Shown here: piece by piece, positions 41,733-50,662 of the stretch
Layout of the letters: each line of letters begins with the position of its first letter
Numbering within the stretch: the first letter of the stretch is position 1
Source: JAGQIB01 sp041393395
GTDB taxonomy: Bacteria > ARS69
Reading direction: 5' to 3'
DNA: 64,000 bases
Assembly (NCBI GenBank): GCA_041393395.1
Contig: JAWKKG010000004.1
Coordinates: forward strand, 124,001-188,000
The notes under the pieces: generated by a model
Told to the model about the DNA's origin: nothing
What the model saw: only the letters and a program-made list of their open reading frames with translations
Database searches by the model: none
Position numbers and translations under genes: made by a program

Positions 41733-42968
41733 CTAGCCGCGATCGGCGAGCCGGACCCACCAGCTCATGAACACGAGCGGCAGGGGATAGGCGAGGTCGA
41801 TCCGGTAGCCGTGGAACGACCCGGGGTCGAGTCCCGCTCGTTCGAAGGCGGTCTTCAGTGCCGCCGCGTACGACGGCAGACCGCGGATTCCCGCACGCCG
41901 GAGGCCGCGCCCGAGATCCTGCCGGGGGCTCCCCACGTCGACGGAGGCGACGCGTCCGAGGAGGCCGTTGTTGCGCGGCTCCGGAGTTCCGATCGCTCCG
42001 GGAAGGTGGATCGAGAACTCCGGCGTGGCGATCCGGCAGGAGTCGTGCAGGTAGATATCTCGCACCACACGTCGACAGGGCATGTTGAGCAGGTAGTTGC
42101 GTGCTTCGTACTCGTCGCCCTCGGGCGGCCGGTAGCGGTAGAAGCCCTCGCGCAGGATGTGCGCCGACGTCACGGTGAGCGGCGCGTGCAGTGCCGCCTG
42201 TTCCTCGGTGAGCGCCAGCAGGATCTCCGAACCGTCGCCCTCGCCGATCACGTCGAAGCTCGCGATCGACGTGTCCGTGAAGTCGCGCAGGATCACGTCG
42301 TCGGCGCGACGGATCGGCTGCCGATCGATCGTGACCACGGCGGGCTGCTGGACGGCGGCCGGGTCCACCACCCGGATGCGCATGAGCCCGATCGCGGCCG
42401 TCGGACGGAGTCGACGGACACCGGCGCGGTGCTGCATCTCCAGCGCGTCGAGCGCATCGGGATTCGTGGCCGACGGAAACACCGCGAGAGTCGATGCCAG
42501 AGTGCCGCACTGGTAGCCGAGCTGCGCGCTCACTCCCCGAAACGTCGACTGACCCGCGGTTCGCAGCGCCCTCTCGCGCAGGAAGGGGGTCTCGTCGGAG
42601 AGCATCGCCTCGAGGTCGGCGCGTCCCCCGGGAAGCGTCTCCAGCATTCCGCGGAACGAAACGATCGCCCGTTCCACGCGCGCGCGCTGTTCGGGAGAGA
42701 TGTCCTCCGGCGAGATCGCCTCGAGCATCAGATTCAGGCCGGGCGGTGACGGGACGTAGTGGAGGAACTCCGCAACCCCGTTCGCCGTGACGGCGCGGGC
42801 CAGGCGGCTCGCCAGGCTCTTGTCGAGCGCGAGCGCGCGAGTGAGGGCCGACTGCCGGATGTCGTCGCCGACGGCGGTGCCGAGGACGTCGACGAGGGCC
42901 GCCTGCAGCTCCCGAGCCACCGGCTCCAGCGCCCGCGCTCCCCCGATCGACAGATCGCCAGTGGTCAT
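41733..42968 (-). CDS. Conserved-looking protein of unknown function, possible N-terminal HTH
   Basis: This 411-residue protein has no signal peptide and no motif I can assign. Residues 30-85 (DIRQSALTRALALDKSLASRLARAV) resemble the start of regulators that hold a helix-turn-helix, followed by a larger alpha/beta part. It is convergent with the pirin gene, 21 bases apart. The start ATG 42968 has only a weak GGAGACCCC site. The 282 bases upstream (42969-43250) hold no gene; TTGATC ... TAGAGT with 18-base spacing near 43125-43155 is a possible promoter for the next gene. Confidence 0.65.
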   Translation of the reverse strand: MTTGDLSIGGARALEPVARELQAALVDVLGTAVGDDIRQSALTRALALDKSLASRLARAVTANGVAEFLHYVPSPPGLNLMLEAISPEDISPEQRARVERAIVSFRGMLETLPGGRADLEAMLSDETPFLRERALRTAGQSTFRGVSAQLGYQCGTLASTLAVFPSATNPDALDALEMQHRAGVRRLRPTAAIGLMRIRVVDPAAVQQPAVVTIDRQPIRRADDVILRDFTDTSIASFDVIGEGDGSEILLALTEEQAALHAPLTVTSAHILREGFYRYRPPEGDEYEARNYLLNMPCRRVVRDIYLHDSCRIATPEFSIHLPGAIGTPEPRNNGLLGRVASVDVGSPRQDLGRGLRRAGIRGLPSYAAALKTAFERAGLDPGSFHGYRIDLAYPLPLVFMSWWVRLADRG

Positions 42969-43250
42969 GGGGTCTCCTGGGCGTGCCGAAGCACCCCGCT
43001 CGGTGTTTCGGGACCGGTAGGACGTCGAAAATCACATCGGGGCGCCGCTGCCCACTCTTCCGATTTCGACGCAAATCCGGGTCCGCGTCAAGCGTTCCGG
43101 CGGAAGGGATTCTTTCAGAGAATTGTTGATCTTGGAAGCCGATTCCTCGTAGAGTGCGCCCATCGGTTCACGGAGTCACGGCGCCCCTCCGTCCCTCGGT
43201 GTCCGCAACGACGCGGGCCCCTACCGATTCGGCGCATTGGAGTACCACCC

Positions 43251-43940
43251 ATGAAGCTCATTACTGCAGGTCTGGTCGCGCTGCTGCTGGCGTCGCCGGC
43301 GTACGCGGCCTTCGATTACGTCGAGACCTTCGACAGCGGCTTCCTTCCCTGGACCTTCGCGCCGAACAGCGGCATCGTGCAGGCCGCCGGCGGAAACCCG
43401 GGTGCCTTCTACCAGGGCACCGGCCCCTTCTTCAGCGGGGGGCCGCAACCGCGCACGCTGTTCGGTTTCGGGGACTACTCGCTGCCGTGGCACGGGAACT
43501 ACCGCACCGACAACGTGGCCACGATCGGCGTCGATGCGATCATCCTGACTTCGGCCGCGCCGTCCACGGGCTACTTCCTCACGCTGTTCCTCTACTCGGA
43601 CGGCGGCGGCGTCGGCGACGCCCAGATCGCCTACCAGGTCGGTCCGCAGCTCCCCGAGGTCGGAGAGGGCTGGATGAGCGTCGACTTCCCGGTGCCCTCG
43701 CAGAGCGCCACGCTCCCGGCCGGGTGGACCTTCCAGGACCCGACGCCGAACAATCCGCCGCCGACGTACGACTGGAACGTCCTGATCGAGAACGTCGACA
43801 TGATGGGATTCTATTTCTTCGACCCGGCGAATCCGGGGACCCCGTTCCAGCAGGTCGGGATCGACAACGCCCGCGTCGCCACCGGACCGGTCTCCGTCGA
43901 GAGCGAGAGCTGGAGTTCCGTGAAGGCGCTCTACCGCTAG
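43251..43940 (+). CDS. Secreted protein with short Trp-Lys-Arg tail, function unknown
   Basis: The 229-residue protein has a clear signal peptide (MKLITAGLVALLLASPAYA, cleaved after AYA) and a beta-rich body with FDSGFLPWTF and VQAAGGNPGAFYQG, similar in style to laminin-G/MAM-like or choice-of-anchor domains. It lacks the FlgD-type domain and ends instead in a short motif, VESESWSSVKALYR. A GGAG site lies 8 bases before the start. The subtilase follows after a hairpin. Confidence 0.65.
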   Translation: MKLITAGLVALLLASPAYAAFDYVETFDSGFLPWTFAPNSGIVQAAGGNPGAFYQGTGPFFSGGPQPRTLFGFGDYSLPWHGNYRTDNVATIGVDAIILTSAAPSTGYFLTLFLYSDGGGVGDAQIAYQVGPQLPEVGEGWMSVDFPVPSQSATLPAGWTFQDPTPNNPPPTYDWNVLIENVDMMGFYFFDPANPGTPFQQVGIDNARVATGPVSVESESWSSVKALYR

Positions 43941-43953
43941 GGGATGCATCAGG

Positions 43954-43985
43954 GCGGGCCCGGGCGGTTCTCCGTCCGGGTCCGC
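43954..43985 (+). terminator. Hairpin after the secreted protein gene
   Basis: GCGGGCCCGG (43954-43963) and CCGGGTCCGC (43976-43985) pair fully with one G-T wobble and a 12-base loop, 13 bases after the stop codon. There is no T-run; a terminator or mRNA end is likely. Confidence 0.4.
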
Positions 43986-44016
43986 ACGCCCTTTCCCGCC
44001 AGTCGCCGGAGGCGGA

Positions 44017-47000
44017 ATGATGTCGGGAGTGACTCGGTTCGCGCGGCTCATCGGGCCGCTTCTCGTCGCGATCGTCGGTTTGCCGATTGCGGCCGCTCTC
44101 GCGGTCGAGGTCTCACCGCGGTTGGACTCCGCCCTCCACGGCGCCGAGCCCGAGCTCTACGACGCCGACGGCCGTCTCGCGATCTGGATCTTCTTCTCGG
44201 ACAAGAACGTCGCGCCGGCGGATCTGCCGGCCGCGCTCGAGGACGCGCGTTCCGCGCTGACGTCGCGAGCACTCGCACGGCGCGCGAAGCTCGAGCGCTG
44301 GCGGGATCGTCCGGTCGATGTCACGGATCTGCCGATCGCCGCCGCCTATCGCGAGGCCGTCGAGGCGACCGGCGCCACGATCCGGCGGGAGAGTCGCTGG
44401 CTCGATGCCGTCAGCTGCAATGCGACTCCCGCCCAGATCGAGACGCTGCGCGAGCTGCCGTTCGTGCGGCGCCTCGCGCTGGTGGCGCGGACCCGGCGTG
44501 ACGTACCGGGCCCCGCGCCTGCGAGCGAGCCGGAGCCGGCCGTCCCGGCGCCGCGCGGCGGACACCTCTACGACTACGGCAACAGCTTCGGGCAGATGGA
44601 TCAGATCCGGGTGCCGGAAGTCCACGACGAGGGATACACCGGGGCCGGAGTCGTGATCGGAATGCTCGACTCCGGATTCGACACGAGTCACTCCGCGTTC
44701 GACAGCCTCCTGGTCCTCGCCGTGTACGACTTCGTGAACGACGATCCCGTCGTGGAGGACGAGCCGGGGGATCCGGACGGTGCGGATCATCACGGCAGCG
44801 AGACGCTCTCGAACGTTGCGGCGTTTCTTCCCGGCGGTCTGATCGCGCCGGCGTTCGGCGCATCGGTCGTCCTCGCGAAGACCGAAGACATCGGGGACGA
44901 GCAGCCGATCGAGGAGGACTGGTGGGTCGCCGGCCTCGAGTGGGTCGAGGCCCAAGGGGCCGACATCGTCTCCTCGAGCCTGTCGTACCTCGATTGGTAC
45001 ACCTGGCCGGACATGGACGGAGATACCGCCGTCACGACCGTGGCAGCCGACCTGGCCGCGGGGCGGGGACTGGTCGTGGTGAACTCGGCCGGCAATCAGC
45101 GCGAGGATCCGTGGGGGCACATTTCGGCCCCGGCCGACGGGGACAGCGTGATCGCCGTGGGCGCCGTGTACTCCACGGGCACCTATGCGTACTTCTCCAG
45201 TCCCGGCCCGAGCTACGACGGGCGAATCAAGCCGGACGTGATGGCCCAGGGGAGAAGCAACACGGTCATCGATCCCAACTCCGTCACGGCCCTCACGACG
45301 GCTTCGGGTACTTCGTTCTCGTGTCCTCTCGTGGCCGGGGTCGCCGCGCTGCTCCTCGAGCGGATCCCGGTGCTCACACCGATCCAGATTCGTGACGCGC
45401 TGCGAGAGACTGCGAGCCAGGCGGCCGCTCCCGACAACGACTACGGGTGGGGGATCATCGACGCCTACGAGGCGTTGCACTACTACGAGCCGCATTTCGC
45501 TCACGAGCCGTTGCGTGACACCGAAGATACCGTGGGACCCTACGACGTCGATGTCGTGATCTCGGACCACGTCCCACTCGTTCCGGCTTCTTTTCAGCTC
45601 ACGTATCGGGTGAACGGCGGAAGCTGGATCGACGTTCCGCTCATGCCGCAGGGGGCCTTTCAGCACGCAGTCATCCCGGGCCAGATCGCCGGATCGGAGA
45701 TCGAGTACTACCTCAGCGCGGAGAACTCGTTCGCGATCGCCGCGACGTGGCCCGCCGGAGCGCCGGCTCAGGTGCTCGCGTTCGCGGTGGGACCGGACGG
45801 CACGCCGCCGGACGTGACCCACACGCCCGTTCCGGACTGGGCGGAGTCCCGGTGGCCCGCGATCGCGCGCGCGCTCGTGGCCGACAACGTCGGAGTCGCT
45901 TCGGTGGATCTCACGTTCGATGTGAACGGTGCGGCACCGACGGTGGTGCCGATGGTTCCCGAGGGAGACGGTTGGTACCGCGGGGCGTTCGCGCTCGCCA
46001 TGGCGCCGGCGGCCGGAGACTCCGTTCACTATCAGATCACCGCGACCGACCTGGCCGGAGTTCCGAACGTCGCGACCGCGGGACCCCATGCGTTCGAGGT
46101 CGGCAGCTTCGATGCACGGGTGCTCGTGGTGGACGACGCCGCGGGCGGCACGTCGCCGGGGACGATCGCAGCGTGGCTCGGGGGGTGGAACTACGCGGTG
46201 GACGTCGTGTCGGCGGCGGCGTTCAGCGGAGTGGAACGATCCGCGTACCAGGCGATCGCGCTCTCCGGTGGAAACAACGATGCGGCGATCGCGGACCCCG
46301 GTCTCCGTGCCGCGCTCTCGAGCTGGATGGGATCCGGTGGACGTCTGTTCGTGGAAGGGGGAGAGGTCGGGGCACTCGCCTTCAACTACTACCCGGAGTT
46401 CCTGGCCACGGTGCTGCGATCGACCACCTGGTACGGCGGACAGGTCGGCTCATCCACCATCGTCCCCGAGCAGGCGACCCATCCCGTGCTGACCTCACCT
46501 CATGTCCTGCCGAACTCGCTCGCGATCTTCTGGCAGAACTATGCAAGTCAGGATGCCGTGCGGCCGGCGAACGATGCGGACCTGCTGATGCGGACGTTCT
46601 TCTATCCGGGCGCTGCCGGCTTGACCGCCTACGACGACAACCTGGCGCCCCAGGCGGGTCAGATGGTGTATCTCCCGGTGGACATCACCCGCGTGACGAA
46701 CCAGACGACGGCCGCCCACCTCGTCGAGAACGCGTTCGCCTGGTTCTTTGCGGACGAACCGCCACCCGGTGCGTCGATCGCGGGCACGGTCGACCTCCTC
46801 GGCGCCCCCGATGATGGCGGCGTCGAAGTCACCGCCGGGCCGTGGTCGGCGCTGACGTCCGGCGACGGTTCGTACTCCCTGCCGTCGATGTACGGGGGCG
46901 ACTGGACGGTGCGTGCCTGGGCGCCCGGGTACGAGGTCGGCCGGGTGCCGGTCGCGCTCGGCGATACCCAGCAGCTCACCGGCATCGACCTCACGTTGCG

Positions 47001-47718
47001 TCCCACCGCGGTGACGTCCGCGACGGATGTGGCTTCGGTTCCCATTCCGGGATCGAATCCGCTCGGTATCGATCGAGTGATCACGGTGGGGCCGGAACAC
47101 GCGGGCGAAACCGTCGGCTACCTCGAGGTCTCGGCGGTGATCGAGCATCTGCGAACCGGGGACCTCACGGTCACGCTCTCGAGTCCATCCGGCACTCTCG
47201 TCGTGCTGACCGACCGTACGGGCGGAAACACGCCGGACATCGTGGGTACCTGGCCGACGACACTCGACGTCGACGGTCCGGGAACGCTCGACGATTTCCT
47301 CGGCGAGCCGATCGTGGGGGACTGGACGCTGAACGTCGCGGATCACGTGGCGGGGGTGAGTGGAACGCTGGAAACGTGGACCCTCGACCTGTTCATTCCG
47401 ACCGCCCCGACGGACACGCCTTGGGTCGGAGCGCCGACGTACGCGACGAGCCTCCTGCCGAGTGTTCCGAATCCGTTCCGCGAGGAGACCACGGTGCGCT
47501 TTTCGCTGGCCCGACGCGGTCCCGTGTCGCTCGACGTGTTCGACGTCCAGGGTCGGCGCGTTCGATCGCTCGTCTCCGGGCCCGTGGATGCCGGTCGCCA
47601 TCAAGCCGTCTGGGACGGCCGCGACTCCGGCGGGCAACGCGTCGCCAGTGGGGTCTACTTCGTACGCCTGGACGTGGCGGGCGGCGCGAAGCAGCGAAAG
47701 GTTCTTCGGATTCGTTGA
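44017..47718 (+). CDS. Secreted subtilisin-like (S8) serine protease with P-domain and FlgD-type tail
   Basis: A 1233-residue exported protease. After a signal peptide (to about 30) and an inhibitor-like propeptide, the S8 domain (about 195-485) has the Asp in IGMLDSGFDTS, His in DHHGSETLSNVA and Ser in GTSFSCPLVAGVAALLLE. Then come Ig/CARDB-like repeats, a carboxypeptidase-regulatory-like domain (SIAGTVDLLG ... DGSYSLPSMYGG) and a proprotein-convertase P-domain (about 1015-1135, LSSPSGT ... GDWTLNVADHVAG). The end is a FlgD-like Ig domain (PNPFREETTVRFSL ... AVWDG ... GVYFVRLDVAGG). It probably degrades protein outside the cell. Two ATGs are in tandem at the start. Confidence 0.9.
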   Translation: MMSGVTRFARLIGPLLVAIVGLPIAAALAVEVSPRLDSALHGAEPELYDADGRLAIWIFFSDKNVAPADLPAALEDARSALTSRALARRAKLERWRDRPVDVTDLPIAAAYREAVEATGATIRRESRWLDAVSCNATPAQIETLRELPFVRRLALVARTRRDVPGPAPASEPEPAVPAPRGGHLYDYGNSFGQMDQIRVPEVHDEGYTGAGVVIGMLDSGFDTSHSAFDSLLVLAVYDFVNDDPVVEDEPGDPDGADHHGSETLSNVAAFLPGGLIAPAFGASVVLAKTEDIGDEQPIEEDWWVAGLEWVEAQGADIVSSSLSYLDWYTWPDMDGDTAVTTVAADLAAGRGLVVVNSAGNQREDPWGHISAPADGDSVIAVGAVYSTGTYAYFSSPGPSYDGRIKPDVMAQGRSNTVIDPNSVTALTTASGTSFSCPLVAGVAALLLERIPVLTPIQIRDALRETASQAAAPDNDYGWGIIDAYEALHYYEPHFAHEPLRDTEDTVGPYDVDVVISDHVPLVPASFQLTYRVNGGSWIDVPLMPQGAFQHAVIPGQIAGSEIEYYLSAENSFAIAATWPAGAPAQVLAFAVGPDGTPPDVTHTPVPDWAESRWPAIARALVADNVGVASVDLTFDVNGAAPTVVPMVPEGDGWYRGAFALAMAPAAGDSVHYQITATDLAGVPNVATAGPHAFEVGSFDARVLVVDDAAGGTSPGTIAAWLGGWNYAVDVVSAAAFSGVERSAYQAIALSGGNNDAAIADPGLRAALSSWMGSGGRLFVEGGEVGALAFNYYPEFLATVLRSTTWYGGQVGSSTIVPEQATHPVLTSPHVLPNSLAIFWQNYASQDAVRPANDADLLMRTFFYPGAAGLTAYDDNLAPQAGQMVYLPVDITRVTNQTTAAHLVENAFAWFFADEPPPGASIAGTVDLLGAPDDGGVEVTAGPWSALTSGDGSYSLPSMYGGDWTVRAWAPGYEVGRVPVALGDTQQLTGIDLTLRPTAVTSATDVASVPIPGSNPLGIDRVITVGPEHAGETVGYLEVSAVIEHLRTGDLTVTLSSPSGTLVVLTDRTGGNTPDIVGTWPTTLDVDGPGTLDDFLGEPIVGDWTLNVADHVAGVSGTLETWTLDLFIPTAPTDTPWVGAPTYATSLLPSVPNPFREETTVRFSLARRGPVSLDVFDVQGRRVRSLVSGPVDAGRHQAVWDGRDSGGQRVASGVYFVRLDVAGGAKQRKVLRIR

Positions 47719-47778
47719 ATCGCGACCGCCGTCTCGCGTCGTCCGCATCGTGGAGGAGAGTTCTGGCCGGACTCTCCG

Positions 47779-47991
47779 CTACTCTCCGTCCATCTCTCGA
47801 CGCAGGCTGAGCGGGCGCATGTCCGTCCAGACTTCCTTCACCCATTCGAGGCATTCCGCCTTGCGGCCCTGCTTGCCGGCCTCTTTCCAGCCGGCCGGGA
47901 GCTCGCGATCTGCGGGCCAGATCGAGTACTGCTCTTCGTGATTCACCACGACGGTGTAGATGGTCGTGTCTTCGGTTTCGTCCTGGAACAT
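47779..47991 (-). CDS. mbtH: MbtH-like protein, NRPS adenylation partner
   Basis: The 70-residue protein shows the MbtH signature: NHEEQYSIWPADRELPAGW and a following segment with Cys, E-W-V and W-T-D-M-R-P. MbtH proteins bind adenylation domains of NRPSs and are needed for their folding or activity. The ATG overlaps the stop of the MFS gene (ATGA) and GGAGG lies upstream. It is the last gene of the cluster, convergent with the subtilase gene 60 bases away. Confidence 0.95.
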   Translation of the reverse strand: MFQDETEDTTIYTVVVNHEEQYSIWPADRELPAGWKEAGKQGRKAECLEWVKEVWTDMRPLSLRREMDGE

Positions 47992-49358
47992 CAGGAGCCT
48001 CCGGGCAGGGTGGATCCGGCCAGCGAAGAGCCGGCCGGGGTTTCGGGTGCGATCTTCGGGGAGACGGGCTCGACGGGCAACCGATCGAGCCGGCGCAGCG
48101 GCGCGTGAGCCGCTCCGGCCAGACCGACTCCGATACCGGCGACGCCGGCGAGGACCAGTATCACCGCAATTCCGCGACCGGGCCCGGTACCGAACCAGGG
48201 TCCGAGCGCGGGCGCGAGCGCCCCGCCGACGTTCATGGCCGGCTCGAACACTCCGTCCGCGAGAGGGCCGGCCAGAAGGGGGGCGAGCGGCGCGGCGGCC
48301 ATCACGATCGCCGTTCGCGTGGCGAAGACCCGGCCCTGCAAGTCGGGCGGAATGGCCTTCTGCCAGACGACCTGACTCGAGCCTGCGAGCAGTGGAAGAA
48401 AGAAGAAGTACGCCGCCACGACCGCGGCCAGCGCGGTCGTGGAGGTGGTGAAGCCCGCCGCGAGGATCGGGAACCCGGCCGCCGCCGCGAACAGCGTGGC
48501 GCCGAGGGCCGGCCGTCGCGGCCCGCCCCACACGGTCATCACCGCGCCGCCCGCGAGCATCCCCAGTCCGCCGAGCGAGAGAATCGTGCCGAGCGCCTCC
48601 GGTGTGGAGAAGCTCAGCACGAACGGCGTGAACAGGACGGAGGCCACCTCCGAGAAGAAAGTCCCCGCGAGAAACACGCCGAGCAGTGCGAGCAAACCGG
48701 GCTGGGCGACGATCGCGCGCCAGCCGACGGGGAGATCGCGAAGGTAGTTCGCGCGCCGCCGGCCGGCGTCCTCCGGATCGGGGATTCGAGTCGCGAGCAG
48801 AAGCCCGAGCGACACGAGAAACGTGGCGAGATCCAGAGCCGCGATCCCCGCGAGCCCGATCCGGACGACGAGGACGCCCGCGAGCAAAGGCGCCGCGACG
48901 TGGGCGAGCGCCTGACTCAACTGGTTCAAGCCGTTCGCGCGCCCGAGGTGACGCACCGGTACGAGCACGGTGACGGTGGCGTTCCATGTCGGAATCTGCA
49001 ACGCCGTGGCGGCCGAGGTCGCGGTGACGACGGCGCAGGCGATCGGCAGCGACAGCCGCCCCGTCGCGCCCGCGAGGCCGAGTGCCAGCACCGCCGCGGC
49101 CGCGACGAGATCGCAGATCACGAGAAGACGACGGCGTGGCATGCGATCGATCAGCGGTCCCGCGAGCGGAAGCAGCACGAGCGGTGGCAACGCGGCACAG
49201 AACATGACGAGCGCGTACTGCGAGGTGGATCCGGTCTCCTGGAAGATCCAGATGCCGAGCGCGAACGCGGTGAGCGTCGAGCCGAGCGTGGATACGGTGA
49301 GACCGATCCACACCCGCAGAAAGGCCCGGATCCCCGGAGTCGCGAGGAGGTCGTTCAC
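47991..49358 (-). CDS. MFS transporter, probable peptide exporter
   Basis: A 455-residue MFS protein with about 12 membrane segments. The opening MNDLLATPGIRAFLRVWIGLTVSTLGSTLTAFALG and the loop LIDRMPRRRLL are typical of the Bcr/EntS-like exporters in NRPS clusters. GTG 49358 is chosen because it overlaps the LarA-type gene stop by four bases (GTGA); upstream codons in this frame belong to that gene. Probably exports the peptide. Confidence 0.88.
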   Translation of the reverse strand: MNDLLATPGIRAFLRVWIGLTVSTLGSTLTAFALGIWIFQETGSTSQYALVMFCAALPPLVLLPLAGPLIDRMPRRRLLVICDLVAAAAVLALGLAGATGRLSLPIACAVVTATSAATALQIPTWNATVTVLVPVRHLGRANGLNQLSQALAHVAAPLLAGVLVVRIGLAGIAALDLATFLVSLGLLLATRIPDPEDAGRRRANYLRDLPVGWRAIVAQPGLLALLGVFLAGTFFSEVASVLFTPFVLSFSTPEALGTILSLGGLGMLAGGAVMTVWGGPRRPALGATLFAAAAGFPILAAGFTTSTTALAAVVAAYFFFLPLLAGSSQVVWQKAIPPDLQGRVFATRTAIVMAAAPLAPLLAGPLADGVFEPAMNVGGALAPALGPWFGTGPGRGIAVILVLAGVAGIGVGLAGAAHAPLRRLDRLPVEPVSPKIAPETPAGSSLAGSTLPGGS

Positions 49359-50662
49359 GCAGCGGGCACTCCTGTCGGTGCGGTCGCGGTGGAGGTGTGG
49401 CCCACTCGGGGGAGGGTGGCGAGCCCCTGCGGGAGGATCCAGCCCCGATCGCCCGGGCACGCCGCCACGGCTTCCTCCAGCGACGCATGCGGAATCATGC
49501 CCATCGCCCGCACGTGATCGGGCGGAAGGGCGGAAACGAGCCGCACGCGGTAGACCTCGGTCTTCCAGCGAACGCCCCAAGCCGTCTGGCCGTAGATCCG
49601 GTAGTTCCGCACGAGGTTCGCGGCCATCGCCGCGGCGTCGCCGGCCGCGAACCAGTCCAGCCAGTCGGGGCGGCCCAGTCCGTCGCCGCATTCGGCGAGG
49701 AGCACGAGGTCGCCGCCTTCCTCCGCGAGCAGCCGTGCGTGCTCGAGCGCCTTGTGGGACTGGATCATGTTCAGGTCGCGCGGTGCGCCGCCCGCGCTCA
49801 CGATCACCACCGGCCGACGTTCCGGCGCGCGTACGGAATGGGTGGCGAGGTAGTCCGCGCATCCGGCCCGGTGCGCGGCGTGCCAGTCGCCGGCGTACGC
49901 ACCCACGATGCGCCCCCGGCCGTCCAGCACGGTGTTCACGAGAAACGTCGGGCCGAACAGGCGCGCCGCATCCTCCATGTCCTCGCTCACGGGATTCCCG
50001 TCGAGGGAGGCGGTGGCGACGCCTTCCGCCTTCCAGAGCCGCTCGCGGTCGAAGCCGAGCAGGTGATTCGCCTGGATGGAACGATCGGACGCGCAAGCGG
50101 GGAGCAGCGCTTTGCGCCCGCCGCTGAATCCGGCGAAGTAGTGGAAGCCGATCGCGCCGACGAGGATCACACGGTCCGCCTCCACCAGGCGACGGTTCAG
50201 CTCGACCGGCGTGCCTCGCGGTGTCTCGCCGAGGTGCGCGTTCGCGCGCTCGTCGAAGGCGTCGTGCGGATGGATCCGCAGGGCGGCGAGCACCTCCGGT
50301 CCCACGATGCGTCGCACCTCGTCCGGCGTAGGAGGACGGTGCGTGCCGCCGCCGATCAGGACCTCGAGATGGGCGTCGGGCAGGCCGAGCGTGCGGAGCT
50401 TGTTCCGGAGCGCCGTGGCGACGCGGTCCGAGCCGCTCGCGCGCGTCGCGTCGGGAACGACCACCACCACGCGGTCGGTCGCGCCCACCAGATCGCCGAG
50501 CGGCGCCGAACCGATCGGGGCGTCGAGGCGAGCCGCGAGCGCGTCGTCGTCCAGCTCGGGCTCGGCGGCGGCGCCGGACTCCAGCACGTCGAAGCGGTTC
50601 GAATCGTAGCGGAACTCCACCCGACGTTGTCCGTAGCCGAGTTCGACGCGGGCGTCAGTCAT
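49355..50662 (-). CDS. LarA-family (DUF2088) nickel-dependent 2-hydroxyacid racemase-like protein
   Basis: The 435-residue sequence has LarA landmarks: VVVPDATRASG, GGGTHRPPTPDE with a His, IHPHDAF, and FHYFAGFSGGRKALLPA holding the His and the Lys that carries the nickel-pincer nucleotide in LarA. LarA and relatives racemise or epimerise 2-hydroxy acids such as lactate or phenyllactate. Placed between an exporter and an aminotransferase in an NRPS cluster, it may set the configuration of a hydroxy acid unit; that is inference. LarB/C/E-type maturation genes are not in the window. ATG 50662 overlaps the aminotransferase stop. Confidence 0.85.
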   Translation of the reverse strand: MTDARVELGYGQRRVEFRYDSNRFDVLESGAAAEPELDDDALAARLDAPIGSAPLGDLVGATDRVVVVVPDATRASGSDRVATALRNKLRTLGLPDAHLEVLIGGGTHRPPTPDEVRRIVGPEVLAALRIHPHDAFDERANAHLGETPRGTPVELNRRLVEADRVILVGAIGFHYFAGFSGGRKALLPACASDRSIQANHLLGFDRERLWKAEGVATASLDGNPVSEDMEDAARLFGPTFLVNTVLDGRGRIVGAYAGDWHAAHRAGCADYLATHSVRAPERRPVVIVSAGGAPRDLNMIQSHKALEHARLLAEEGGDLVLLAECGDGLGRPDWLDWFAAGDAAAMAANLVRNYRIYGQTAWGVRWKTEVYRVRLVSALPPDHVRAMGMIPHASLEEAVAACPGDRGWILPQGLATLPRVGHTSTATAPTGVPAA

